Source: Tabrizicola thermarum (GTDB lineage Bacteria > Pseudomonadota > Alphaproteobacteria > Rhodobacterales > Rhodobacteraceae). Taken from it: 64,000 nt of DNA. The position numbers and the translations under genes were made by a program. Location of the stretch: contig NZ_KZ984536.1 in NCBI RefSeq assembly GCF_003574395.1, positions 43,322 through 107,321 of the forward strand, in the 5' to 3' direction. Under the pieces are notes generated by a model that saw only the letters and a list, made by a program, of their open reading frames with translations, did no database searches and was not told the origin of the DNA. Shown piece by piece: positions 25,895 to 33,927 of this stretch (position 1 is its first letter; each line of letters begins with the position of its first letter).

Positions 25895-26572
25895 ATGCCC
25901 GAACGGATCATGCCGGGACTGGGGCTGCGTGCCTTCTATGATCCCGGCCAGCGCAACTGGGGCACCAGCCTCAGCGAAGACCTGCGCCGTCTCTCGGCCC
26001 TCGTGCAGGCGCGTGCCACATCGCGGACCGCAGCACTTCCTGCCACGGGCACCGCAGGCCAGATCGCCATCGTGCCCGCCGCGGCAGGCGCCAATGCCAA
26101 TGCGCTCGCCCTCTGGGACCAGTCGCCAGCCGGGGCGGCTGCATGGGTCTACCTGACCCCCGAGGAGGGCTGGCAGGTCTGGATCGCGGATGAAGCGCGG
26201 CATGTGCGGTTCACGGGTGGGGCATGGACCGAGGTGCCCCGACCGGGCGTCGTGCGCATCCGGACGCTGACGGCGACCAGCCACACGCTCGAAGCCGGCG
26301 ATCTGGGCAGCATCCTCGAGACGACCGGCTCCTCGGCCGTCACCGTAACGATCCCGATTGAGGCGACCGTGCCCTTCGAGATCGGCACGCTCATCAATGT
26401 CACGCAAGTCGGCGCCGGGATCGCCACGATCACCGCTGCACCGGGCGTGTCGCTCAATGGCGTCACTGGAGGCTCCGTCGCCCTCGATGGCCAATGGTCC
26501 GGCGCCGCCCTCGTCAAGCGCGGGGCAGATGCCTGGGTCATCCAGGGCGCGCTGGCGGGGGCTGTCGCATGA
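25895..26572 (+). CDS. DUF2793 tail fibre protein
   Basis: A 225-residue protein beginning like DUF2793 fibre proteins (MPGLGLRAFYDPGQRNWGTS, WVYLTPEEGWQVWIADEARH) and continuing into a beta-rich, Thr/Val-rich C-terminal domain (SAVTVTIPIEATVPFEIGTL, GAGIATITAAPGVSLNGVTG). It probably forms a trimeric tip attachment. It lies 39 bases after the hub stop, with its stop overlapped by the next ATG. A second DUF2793 fibre at 50861 belongs to the other phage remnant. Confidence 0.78.
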   Translation: MPERIMPGLGLRAFYDPGQRNWGTSLSEDLRRLSALVQARATSRTAALPATGTAGQIAIVPAAAGANANALALWDQSPAGAAAWVYLTPEEGWQVWIADEARHVRFTGGAWTEVPRPGVVRIRTLTATSHTLEAGDLGSILETTGSSAVTVTIPIEATVPFEIGTLINVTQVGAGIATITAAPGVSLNGVTGGSVALDGQWSGAALVKRGADAWVIQGALAGAVA

Positions 26573-27438
26573 GCCTGCTGATGATGCGCGCCGCCATCCT
26601 GGCGCAGGGCGGCGACACCGCTCCGCCGGTGGACATCGGCTCTGTCTGGCAACTCGACACAGCCCGCCGCCCTCCGGGCTACACTCTGTCCGATGCCAAT
26701 CAGACCGCCGTGAACACCTCTGGCGGGACCAACTATATGCGCTGGGTGCCGAGTGCCAAGGCGATCCTGCCCTCGGACGGGCGGCGCTATTGGGAAGTTC
26801 TCTGTGCAGCCAGCGGGGCTGCCAGTTTCGACGGCTACATGGGCGTCGTCTCCGCCGCGCAGCGCGAGGAGTTCAATGTCGGCAACAACCCGATCACGCT
26901 GGGCTCCATCGGCTATCGCGGCAACGGTACCCTCTGGTCGTCGAACAACACTGTGGCCGAGCAGCGCCTGACCGGCCTGCCCACCTTCGGGGCGGGCAGC
27001 GTGCTGATGTTCGTCCTGGACCCGGCCACCGCGCGGCTCTGGGTCGGCAGGAACGGCGTCTGGCGCGACGATCCGGTGAGCGGGGCGGCAACGTGGACGG
27101 CCGCGCAGAGCACGGCCTTCTATCCGCAGGTCCAGGGCCGCAATCCCGGCGACGGCGGCACGCTGCGTTCGCAGCCCTCGCAGTTCAGCTACCCGGTTCC
27201 TCCCGGGGCGCTGCCGCTCGGCTACGAGCACCCCGACCTGCGCATCTTCGAGGCGCATGCCTTCATCGAACTGGCCTGGGACAAGGACCTCAGCGTCGGC
27301 GAGTTCGAGGCCTGGTTCAATCTCGGCGGCGGCACGCGCCTCACGGCGGGCGGCGTCTCGATCTTCCTCGATCACGGCGGGGGAACCTCCCTCACCGCCG
27401 CCCAATCCGCCCTCTACATCGAAGTGGAACTGCCATGA
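26569..27438 (+). CDS. Tail fibre protein with SPRY-like domain
   Basis: A 289-residue protein whose middle (RRYWEVLCAASGAASFDGYM, GSIGYRGNGTLWSSN, GSVLMFVLDPATARLWVGRN) has the strand order and W/G pattern of SPRY/concanavalin-like domains (KYYWEV...G....GY..G). Such domains occur in phage adhesins. The C-terminal part (EAHAFIELAWDKDLSVGEFE) is beta-rich. The start overlaps the DUF2793 stop (ATGA), and the stop is overlapped by the next ATG. It is probably a receptor-binding or baseplate-linked fibre. Confidence 0.6.
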   Translation: MSLLMMRAAILAQGGDTAPPVDIGSVWQLDTARRPPGYTLSDANQTAVNTSGGTNYMRWVPSAKAILPSDGRRYWEVLCAASGAASFDGYMGVVSAAQREEFNVGNNPITLGSIGYRGNGTLWSSNNTVAEQRLTGLPTFGAGSVLMFVLDPATARLWVGRNGVWRDDPVSGAATWTAAQSTAFYPQVQGRNPGDGGTLRSQPSQFSYPVPPGALPLGYEHPDLRIFEAHAFIELAWDKDLSVGEFEAWFNLGGGTRLTAGGVSIFLDHGGGTSLTAAQSALYIEVELP

Positions 27439-28433
27439 GTTACATCCTGCATCTGGGCCACCAGCCCACCGACATCGCCGGCATCTCGGGGCTCCTGAGC
27501 ACCGCCGCCGGAGGGTTCGACCCGACGCTCGACGTCAACGCGATCCGGCACGTCGGCTTCAACACCTATTCCGCGCCGTTCTCCTTCTCGGTTTCGGAAC
27601 CCGTGGGCGATCTCTGGCTGGGGTTCCGCTATGTGCCGCCCAGCGCCGACGCCAACAGCATCAATCGGTCAGAGGCAAGCTTTCTGGAATTCTACAGTGC
27701 GACCAACGTGCTGCTGGCCCAGATCAAGCCGGTCACGACGTCCAACCGCTATCACGCTATCGCCGCTGGCGACACCAGCGTGCAGGGCAGTTCCTCCTAC
27801 ACCGCCCCCAACGGTCAGCCGCAATGGATCGACGTACGGGTGACGGTCGGTGCCCAGATTACCATCGAGTTCTATGTCGAGGGCGTTCTGCAATCGACGG
27901 CCACCGCCGCGAACGCGAATGGAAAGGGCAAGCCGCGCCACGTGGTCTTTGCCAACACCTCCCTGCACGGGATTTCCACGAACCGCACCTGGTACTACGC
28001 CCATATCGCGGCCCTCGACGGCGTCTCGACTATCGGGCGGCGTTTCGTGCGCCGCAGCCCCAATGCCATCGCCAGCTTCAACCAGATGGTGGGCAGCATC
28101 GATGCGCTGCGCGATGGCGATATCGCCACGCGGGTCGCCAGCACGGCAGCGGGGCAGCGCATGTCCTTCTCGCTGACTGGCCCGACCGGACCCGCCTCGG
28201 TCTCGGCCATCGCTGGCGTGCATCTCAAGCAGATCGCGCAGGCGGGCACGGTCGGGCCCGACGCCACGGCAGGCTTTCTTCGCATCGGCGGGGTGAACCA
28301 CGATGCCACCCCCGAGACCGTGCCGGACCTCGCACCCAAGCCCGTCTATTCGAGCTGGGCGGTGAACCCGGTCGATGCGAGCCCGTGGAGCGATCTGACC
28401 TTGCCCAACGAGGTTGGGATCCTGTCGGCATGA
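27435..28433 (+). CDS. Putative tail fibre/adhesin protein
   Basis: A 332-residue Ser/Thr/Ala-rich beta protein with no recognised family name. The first ~215 residues look like a jelly-roll or lectin-like domain (FSFSVSEPVGDLWLGFRYVP, WIDVRVTVGAQITIEFYVEG, NRTWYYAHIAALDGVSTIGR). The rest (RDGDIATRVASTAAGQRMSF, FLRIGGVNHDATPETVPDLA) is similarly beta-rich. The ATG lies inside the previous stop region (27435). Its position in a row of coupled fibre genes argues for a receptor-binding accessory protein. Confidence 0.58.
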   Translation: MSYILHLGHQPTDIAGISGLLSTAAGGFDPTLDVNAIRHVGFNTYSAPFSFSVSEPVGDLWLGFRYVPPSADANSINRSEASFLEFYSATNVLLAQIKPVTTSNRYHAIAAGDTSVQGSSSYTAPNGQPQWIDVRVTVGAQITIEFYVEGVLQSTATAANANGKGKPRHVVFANTSLHGISTNRTWYYAHIAALDGVSTIGRRFVRRSPNAIASFNQMVGSIDALRDGDIATRVASTAAGQRMSFSLTGPTGPASVSAIAGVHLKQIAQAGTVGPDATAGFLRIGGVNHDATPETVPDLAPKPVYSSWAVNPVDASPWSDLTLPNEVGILSA

Positions 28434-28720
28434 GCCCGCGTCGCTCCGGTGAGGGTCATGTCCGGATGCCCGATGCCGAGTTCGAGGAACTGCTGGCACG
28501 CGCGGCGGAAGAGGGTGCCAAACGCGCGCTGGCCGATGTCGGGCTCGACGGTACAGAGGCTGCAATGGATGTCCGCGATCTACGTGCGCTCGTGGACAGT
28601 ATCCGGCTGGTGCGCCGCACCGCCATGCAGACAGCCGTCCGCATGATCACCACCAGCGTCATGCTGGCGCTGCTCGCCGGTATTGCCATTAAGCTCAAGA
28701 TCTTCGGCGGCGGTCCGTAG
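28430..28720 (+). CDS. DUF6127-like small membrane-anchored phage protein
   Basis: A 96-residue protein with an N-terminal helical, charged part (MPDAEFEELLARAAEEGAKR) and a C-terminal membrane segment (TTSVMLALLAGIAIKLKIFG). It resembles DUF6127 of Rhodobacterales prophages, which lies before the endolysin. A role in lysis timing is possible but unproven. The start overlaps the previous stop (ATGA). A rho-independent terminator follows 33 bases after its stop. Confidence 0.66.
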   Translation: MSPRRSGEGHVRMPDAEFEELLARAAEEGAKRALADVGLDGTEAAMDVRDLRALVDSIRLVRRTAMQTAVRMITTSVMLALLAGIAIKLKIFGGGP

Positions 28721-28753
28721 CCGCGCCCATCCCGATCCATCAGCCCAACCGCA

Positions 28754-28775
28754 CCCGCCCTCGTGGCGGGTTTTT
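28754..28775 (+). terminator. Rho-independent terminator
   Basis: CCCGCC-CTCGT-GGCGGG is followed by five T's. It separates the fibre/DUF6127 block from the lysis genes. The lysis genes would need read-through or their own promoter. Confidence 0.75.
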
Positions 28776-28792
28776 CGTTTTCGGAGGACCCC

Positions 28793-29467
28793 ATGCCCAC
28801 GACTTTCCACCGCCACTGGCACGACGTGCCTGAGAGCACCTGGCGCTGGCCGAACTTCAGCCCGGCCGAAATCGCCTGCCGGGGCACCGGCAAGCTGCTC
28901 ATTAACGAACCGGCGCTCGACAAGCTCCAGGCGCTGCGCGACCGGCTGGGTAAGCCGCTGATCGTCCGTTCCGCCTATCGCAGCCCCGAGCACAACAGTG
29001 CTGTCGGAGGCGCGACCCGGTCGAAACACCTCGACGGCGCCGCATTCGACATCGCCATGGCGAACCACGACCCCGTGGCCTTCGAGACCGCGGCGCGCGA
29101 GGTCGGGTTCCTCGGCTTCGGCTTCTACCCGCGCTCGGGGTTCATCCATGTCGATCTCGGTCCCGCACGTCAGTGGGGCGAGCGGTTCCCGGTCCGGGCG
29201 ACCGCATTTGCAGCCGAGGCTCCGCCCGCGCGCGAAGTGCTCGCCGACAGCCGCACCATGAAGGGCGGTGGCGCGGCTGGCGTGGCGACACTGGGCGCAG
29301 CCGGAGTCGAGGTCGCGCAGAGCGTCCTGGCGGAGACCCAATCCGCCATCCTGCCGCTGGTGCCGTATCTCGACACGCTGCGCTGGGTGTTCATCGTGGT
29401 GGCGCTCGGTGGCATCGCGGTCACGATCTACGCCCGGCTCGACGACTGGCGCCGGGGGCGGCGGTGA
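28793..29467 (+). CDS. M15-type peptidase endolysin with C-terminal membrane segment
   Basis: A 224-residue protein. Residues 1-125 are a D,D-/L,D-peptidase of the M15A type: zinc ligands lie in SKHLDGAAFD and GFIHVDL, with SAYRSPEHN upstream. A linker precedes a hydrophobic segment near the C-terminus (LRWVFIVVALGGIAVTIYAR, about 195-214) and a basic end. GGAGG (28783-28787) sits 5 bases before the ATG at 28793, deciding this start. The soluble peptidase joined to a terminal membrane helix combines endolysin and holin-like parts. The stop overlaps the next gene's GTG. Confidence 0.8.
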   Translation: MPTTFHRHWHDVPESTWRWPNFSPAEIACRGTGKLLINEPALDKLQALRDRLGKPLIVRSAYRSPEHNSAVGGATRSKHLDGAAFDIAMANHDPVAFETAAREVGFLGFGFYPRSGFIHVDLGPARQWGERFPVRATAFAAEAPPAREVLADSRTMKGGGAAGVATLGAAGVEVAQSVLAETQSAILPLVPYLDTLRWVFIVVALGGIAVTIYARLDDWRRGRR

Positions 29468-29721
29468 TCGCAGCGCTGCTCACCGGGATTGCCGCCAGCC
29501 GCTGGATGCGGGTGGTCCTGCGCTACGGCGCCATCGCGGTCGCCGTACTTCTGTTCTTGCTGGCACAACGGCGCTCCGGCGAGCGCGCTGGCAGCCTCGT
29601 CGAACGCCTCGAAACCACGGAGAAGGCCAATGATGTCCAACGCCGGATGCTGGAAGCGGCGGCTCGCCGCCCTCGCAATCGCGACGATCTTGCTGACCGG
29701 CTGCGCAACGGTCGCTTCTGA
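29464..29721 (+). CDS. Probable i-spanin (Rz-like) membrane protein
   Basis: An 85-residue protein starting at GTG 29464, which overlaps the peptidase stop. It has an N-terminal membrane segment (VLRYGAIAVAVLLFLLAQ) followed by a charged helical periplasmic part (GERAGSLVERLETTEKANDV, QRRMLEAAARRPRNRDDLAD). This is the form of an inner-membrane spanin. A lipoprotein gene begins inside its 3' end in another frame, the typical overlapping Rz/Rz1 arrangement. Spanins disrupt the outer membrane at lysis. Confidence 0.62.
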   Translation: MIAALLTGIAASRWMRVVLRYGAIAVAVLLFLLAQRRSGERAGSLVERLETTEKANDVQRRMLEAAARRPRNRDDLADRLRNGRF

Positions 29722-29881
29722 ACCGCGCCTCGCGACCGTTTGTCCGCCCGTGGTGGAGTACACCCGCGAGGTTCAGGCGCGGGCGGCCGAAGAATCGTCG
29801 CAACTGCCCGAAGGCTCCTTGATTGCAGAGATGCTGAGCGACTATGCGGCCATGCGGGATCAGGCGAGAGCGTGTGATTGA
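29630..29881 (+). CDS. Probable o-spanin lipoprotein (Rz1-like)
   Basis: An 83-residue lipoprotein starting at 29630 (ATGATG) inside the i-spanin gene. The N-terminal signal (RRLAALAIATILLTGC) ends with the lipobox LLTGC, giving a lipid-modified cysteine. A short, polar mature part follows (VEYTREVQARAAEESSQLPE). GGAG (29620-29623) precedes the start. This is the last gene of the first phage module; the molybdenum genes begin 113 bases later. Confidence 0.62.
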   Translation: MMSNAGCWKRRLAALAIATILLTGCATVASEPRLATVCPPVVEYTREVQARAAEESSQLPEGSLIAEMLSDYAAMRDQARACD

Positions 29882-29993
29882 CACCCGTATGGCGATCTTG
29901 GCCACGCACTCCTGCCGCAGGCCCACCGCGACCTGCGAGACCGGAAAGCGATTGCTCTTGCATGCAACCGTAACAGGCCCCGATAGTAGGGAT

Positions 29994-30365
29994 ATGGATA
30001 CAAATACCAAACGCCCAGTCTTGCGCATCCGGATCGTCTTCGGCGACGAGGAAATGATCGGGCCCGGAAAAGCCGAACTGCTCGAACGCATCGATCGCTG
30101 CGGCTCCATCGCTGCAGCGGGGCGCGAAATGAGCATGAGCTACAAGCGCGCATGGCAGCTGATCGGCACGTTGAATGCAATGTTCCGCGAACCACTTGTC
30201 GACAGCACCCGCGGCGGGCCGGGCGGTGGCGGGGCGGTGCTGACCGAGACGGGCCGGAGGGTCCTGGCCCTTTACCGCGCTTTCGAGGCGGATGCGGCGG
30301 CCGCGGGGGCCGCGCGGCTGAACGATATGCAGGCACTGCTGCGGGATATTCCCGACGGAAGATAA
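29994..30365 (+). CDS. modE: ModE-type molybdate-responsive regulator, DNA-binding domain only
   Basis: A 123-residue protein equal to the N-terminal winged-helix domain of ModE: AELLERIDRCGSIAAAGREM, SMSYKRAWQLIGTLNAMFRE, and the wing GGPGGGGAVLTETGRR. The molybdate-binding MOP domains of full-length ModE are absent. Short ModE forms of this kind occur in alphaproteobacteria. It would repress modABC when molybdate is sufficient. The start at 29994 is chosen because the family sequence begins there; the upstream extension runs through the end of the phage region. It lies 65 bases upstream of modA. Confidence 0.82.
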   Translation: MDTNTKRPVLRIRIVFGDEEMIGPGKAELLERIDRCGSIAAAGREMSMSYKRAWQLIGTLNAMFREPLVDSTRGGPGGGGAVLTETGRRVLALYRAFEADAAAAGAARLNDMQALLRDIPDGR

Positions 30366-30392
30366 CGATTGACCTTCGTGCTCTGTTCCGGC

Positions 30393-30414
30393 GATATGTT
30401 TCTTGAACAATATC
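30393..30414. promoter_or_regulatory. Candidate ModE box upstream of modA
   Basis: An imperfect palindrome with outer arms GATAT/ATATC and inner matches TTC/GAA covers 22 bases in the modE-modA gap. ModE boxes are TA-rich palindromes of about this length. The position, 16 bases before the modA ATG, would allow repression of the transporter operon. Confidence 0.45.
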
Positions 30415-30430
30415 ACCGAAGAGGCCGCGC

Positions 30431-31222
30431 ATGTTCGTTACTTTCTCCCGTCGTTCCGTTCTTGCGGCCGTCGCCGCAGTTGTCTTCGCGACCGGACCCG
30501 CCTTGGCTCAGGACGACGCGCCTGTCGTCGCCGCTGCTGCGGACCTTCAATTCGCGGTCGAAGAGATCGCCGCCGCGTTCGAGGCCGAGACGGGCATGCG
30601 CGTGCGGTTATCGATGGGCTCGACCGGCAACTTTGCCCGGCAGATCCGCGAGGGTGCGCCGTTCCAGATCTTCATGGCCGCGGATGAGCAGTTCATCTTC
30701 GATCTGCACCGGGACGGCTTTGCCCCGAACGAAGGCGATCTTTATGCCATCGGCCGCATCGTGGTGAAGGTGCCGCCGGGCTCGACCCTTGTCGCCGACG
30801 GCACCCTCGGATCGCTGCGCCAGGCGCTGGCCGAGGGGCGGATCACCCGCTTTGCCATCGCCAACCCGGATCATGCGCCCTACGGCCGCCGCGCCAGGGA
30901 AGCGTTGCAGCACGCGGGACTGTGGGAGGATATCCAGCCCTTCCTCGTTCTGGGCGAGAACGTCAGCCAGGCCGCGCAGTTTGCGCTGTCGGGAAATGCC
31001 GAGGGCGGCATCATCGCTCTGTCGCTGGCGCTGGCGCCGCAGTTGCGTGACCTGGGCACCTCAGATCTGATCCCGGAGGATTTCCACGAACCCCTGCGTC
31101 AGCGCATGGTCCTTCTGAACGATGCAGGAGAGGTGGCGCAGGCGTTCTACGCCTATATGAACGCGCCCGCGGCGCGCGAGATCATGGAACGCTATGGGTT
31201 CCTCCTGCCAGAAGGCGAGTGA
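30431..31222 (+). CDS. modA: Molybdate ABC transporter, periplasmic binding protein
   Basis: A 263-residue secreted protein. The signal peptide (VLAAVAAVVFATGPALA) is followed by the ModA core: VAAAADLQFAVEEIAAAFEA, SMGSTGNFARQIREGAPFQI, FMAADEQFIFDL, and NPDHAPYGRRAREALQHAGL. The Ser/Thr residues in GSTGN and near AADLQ form the oxyanion site in the family. It captures molybdate or tungstate in the periplasm and delivers it to ModB. It is 3 bases upstream of modB. Confidence 0.92.
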   Translation: MFVTFSRRSVLAAVAAVVFATGPALAQDDAPVVAAAADLQFAVEEIAAAFEAETGMRVRLSMGSTGNFARQIREGAPFQIFMAADEQFIFDLHRDGFAPNEGDLYAIGRIVVKVPPGSTLVADGTLGSLRQALAEGRITRFAIANPDHAPYGRRAREALQHAGLWEDIQPFLVLGENVSQAAQFALSGNAEGGIIALSLALAPQLRDLGTSDLIPEDFHEPLRQRMVLLNDAGEVAQAFYAYMNAPAAREIMERYGFLLPEGE

Positions 31223-31225
31223 CCT

Positions 31226-31894
31226 ATGGACTGGACAGCGCTCTGGCTGTCCCTGCGGCTGGCCGCATGGACAGTCGTCATCCTGCTTCCTGTCTCGGTC
31301 TTCATGGGGCGGTTTCTGGCCTTCCGGCAGTTCCGGGCAAAGGGGCTGGTCGAGGCGCTGGTGATGCTGCCGCTGGTTCTGCCGCCCACGGTGTTCGGCT
31401 TCTACCTGCTCGTGGCCTTCGGGCGGAATTCGCCCGTGGGGGCGTTATGGCAGCAGACATTCGGACACCAGCTGGTTTTCAGCTTCGAGGGGCTGGTGGT
31501 GGCGTCGGTGATCTTCAACCTGCCCTTTGCCATCCAGCCCGCGCAACGCGGGTTCGAGGCCATCGCGGTCGAGGTGCGCGAGGCGGCGCGCTGCTGCGGG
31601 ATGTCGCCGCTGACCTCGCTGTGGAAGGTCGAGTTGCCGCTCGCCTGGCCGGGGCTGATGACGGCGATGGTGCTGACCTTTGCCCATACGCTGGGCGAAT
31701 TCGGCATCGTGCTGATGGTCGGCGGGTCGATCCCGGGCGAGACCAAGACCATCGCCATTTCCATCTATGACAAGGTTCAGGGCTTCGACGACCGCGGGGC
31801 GGCGATCATGTCGGCGACGCTGGTGGCGATCAGCCTTTTCACCATCGCGCTCACCTACTGGCTGTCGGCCCGTGTCGGGCGGAGGTTGTCCTGA
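31226..31894 (+). CDS. modB: Molybdate ABC transporter permease
   Basis: A 222-residue inner membrane permease with five or six membrane segments. The EAA loop that contacts the ATPase reads EVREAARCCGMSPLTSLWKV, followed by ELPLAWPGLMTAMVLTFAHT and LGEFGIVLMVGGSIPGETKT, typical of ModB. Length agrees with the family. The stop overlaps the modC start (TGATG), so the subunits are translated together. Confidence 0.93.
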   Translation: MDWTALWLSLRLAAWTVVILLPVSVFMGRFLAFRQFRAKGLVEALVMLPLVLPPTVFGFYLLVAFGRNSPVGALWQQTFGHQLVFSFEGLVVASVIFNLPFAIQPAQRGFEAIAVEVREAARCCGMSPLTSLWKVELPLAWPGLMTAMVLTFAHTLGEFGIVLMVGGSIPGETKTIAISIYDKVQGFDDRGAAIMSATLVAISLFTIALTYWLSARVGRRLS

Positions 31895-32994
31895 TGGCGC
31901 TGGAGGTGATGGCGCGGGCCACGACACCGATCCCGCTTGATGTGGCCTTTCGCGTCGAACCGGGCGAATTGCTGGCGCTGGTCGGCCATTCCGGATCAGG
32001 CAAGACGACGTTGTTGCGCACCATCGCCGGGCTTTGGCGGCCCGAGGGTGCGCGGGTCACGGTCGATGGCACGACCTGGCTGGATACGGTCGCGCGCGTC
32101 GATCTGCCCACGCATCGCCGCCGCGTCGGGATCGTGTTCCAGAACTACGCGCTGTTTCCGCATATGACCGCAGCGCAGAACGTGATGGCCGCGATGGACA
32201 CGGCGGATGAGGCCGAGGCCGAACGCATCCTCGATCTGGTCAACCTGCACGGACTGGCCGACCGCAAGCCCGCGCAGCTGTCGGGTGGCCAGCAGCAGCG
32301 GGTGGCGGTGGCGCGCGCGCTCGCCCGCAAACCCCAGGCGCTGTTGCTGGACGAGCCCTTCTCGGCGGTGGACCGCGCCACGCGCGAGCGGCTCTACGCC
32401 GAGATCATTGAGTTGCGCCGCTTCCTCGCCATGCCGGTGGTGCTGGTGACCCATGACATGAACGAGGCGCAGCTTCTGGCCGACCGGATGGTGGTCATCG
32501 AACAGGGCCGCGTCGTGCGTGAGGGCACGACCGCGCAGGTCATGGCCGACCCGGAGGCGCTGCGCGCCATGGGGATCCGCGAGGTGGCGGTGATGCTGCC
32601 CGCCGTCATCGCCGAGCACGGAACCGATGGGTTGACCCGTCTGGAGGCGGAGGCGGGACCACTGTTTCTGCCCGCAGTCGAGGGCGCGCCCGGAACGCAT
32701 GTTCGAGTGCGGATCATGGCGCATGAGGTGATCCTGTCGCGCGCCCGGCCCGAAGGGCTGTCGGCGCAGAACATCCTCAAGGGCCAGGTGACGGAGCTCG
32801 TAACGGGCAAGGGACCGGCCGTGACTGTGCACGTCATGGTGGGCGACCACGAGATACTCGCGCGCATCACCCGACGCGCCGCCGAGCAGATGGCGCTCAG
32901 GCCGGGCGACCCCGTCCACGTCATCCTGAAATCCATGTCGGTGGCCCGGGACCATGTCGCCCGCGCCCCCTCTGCGGCCCGGGCTGCCGAATGA
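31894..32994 (+). CDS. modC: Molybdate ABC transporter ATP-binding protein
   Basis: A 366-residue ATPase. Walker A is GHSGSGKTT (about 31-39), the Q-loop lies in FQNYALFPHM, the signature is LSGGQQQRVAVARAL, Walker B is ALLLDEPFSAVD and the switch His is in VLVTHDMNEA. The C-terminal ~70 residues (NILKGQVTELVTGKGPAVTV, HEILARITRRAAEQMALRPG) form a MOP/TOBE domain that binds molybdate and may give feedback inhibition. It is coupled to modB upstream and overlaps the TauE-type gene by 4 bases. Confidence 0.93.
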   Translation: MALEVMARATTPIPLDVAFRVEPGELLALVGHSGSGKTTLLRTIAGLWRPEGARVTVDGTTWLDTVARVDLPTHRRRVGIVFQNYALFPHMTAAQNVMAAMDTADEAEAERILDLVNLHGLADRKPAQLSGGQQQRVAVARALARKPQALLLDEPFSAVDRATRERLYAEIIELRRFLAMPVVLVTHDMNEAQLLADRMVVIEQGRVVREGTTAQVMADPEALRAMGIREVAVMLPAVIAEHGTDGLTRLEAEAGPLFLPAVEGAPGTHVRVRIMAHEVILSRARPEGLSAQNILKGQVTELVTGKGPAVTVHVMVGDHEILARITRRAAEQMALRPGDPVHVILKSMSVARDHVARAPSAARAAE

Positions 32995-33809
32995 ACCGCC
33001 CTGTACGCCCTGCGATGTCCTTTGGGATCGGCGCCGCCGTCGGCACCGCCGGGGGACTGATCGGCCTCGGCGGTGCTGAATTCCGGCTGCCTGCTCTCAT
33101 CGGGTTCCTGCGCTTTTCCGCGCGCGAAGCTGTGGCGATCAACCTCGTGGCCAGTTTCATCGTGCTTGCTGCGGCCTTTCCGTTTCGGGTATCAGCCGTT
33201 CCGATAATGGAGATCCTGCCGCACCTGCCCGCTGTGCTGGGAATGCTCGCAGGGTCCATGTCCGCCGCATGGGTCGGCGCAGGCTGGTTGCGCAAGACAT
33301 CCGACCGGTTGCTTGGTCGTCTGATCCTGATCCTGCTCGTCGTCCTCGGCCTGATGTTGATCGCAGAGGGGCTGTTCGTGGCCGAGCCCTATCGGCTTGT
33401 TGGGGAGGGGCTGGTCGTCACGGTCCTCGTGGCCGCTGCCTGCGGGGTGGTGATCGGCCTCGTGTCCTCGCTCCTCGGCGTGGCGGGGGGCGAATTGATC
33501 ATCCCCGTCTTCATCCTGCTGTTCGGCGTTGATGTGAAGCTGGCAGGTTCGATGTCGATGCTGGTGGGCATGCCCACCATCGCCGTGGGCCTGTTGAGGC
33601 ATTTCGGGGCGGGCTCGGTCCTGCGCGAAAGGCCAGTGTGGTGGCAGATCATCCTGCCGCTCGGGGCGGGTTCGGTCGTCGGCGCCATTCTCGGCGCGCT
33701 GGCGCTTGGACTTGTCCCGTCGCAGGCGCTCAAGATCGGACTGGGTTTCATCCTGATCTGGTCGGCTTGGGGCGTGTTCCGGCACCTCGAAGAGCGCCGA
33801 CTAGCTTGA
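32991..33809 (+). CDS. TauE/SafE-family membrane exporter
   Basis: A 272-residue protein with about eight membrane segments and two related halves (GAAVGTAGGLIGLGGAEFRL in the first, GLVSSLLGVAGGELIIPVFI in the second), the TauE/SafE pattern. Members are linked to sulfite, sulfoacetate or other anion export; the substrate here is unknown. It overlaps modC by 4 bases (ATGA), so it belongs to the molybdate operon. A sulfur-oxyanion link would make sense because molybdate and sulfate-type anions resemble each other. Confidence 0.8.
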   Translation: MNRPVRPAMSFGIGAAVGTAGGLIGLGGAEFRLPALIGFLRFSAREAVAINLVASFIVLAAAFPFRVSAVPIMEILPHLPAVLGMLAGSMSAAWVGAGWLRKTSDRLLGRLILILLVVLGLMLIAEGLFVAEPYRLVGEGLVVTVLVAAACGVVIGLVSSLLGVAGGELIIPVFILLFGVDVKLAGSMSMLVGMPTIAVGLLRHFGAGSVLRERPVWWQIILPLGAGSVVGAILGALALGLVPSQALKIGLGFILIWSAWGVFRHLEERRLA

Positions 33810-33927
33810 ACCGACTGAATTTTTGTGGGCGGTCCGAGGAATTCGCACACTGCGCAAATCATGACTTTCTCCACGTCAACATGGCACAAAACGAAGCTGC
33901 CGGTCAGTCAGTTAACTTCCCTTCTGC

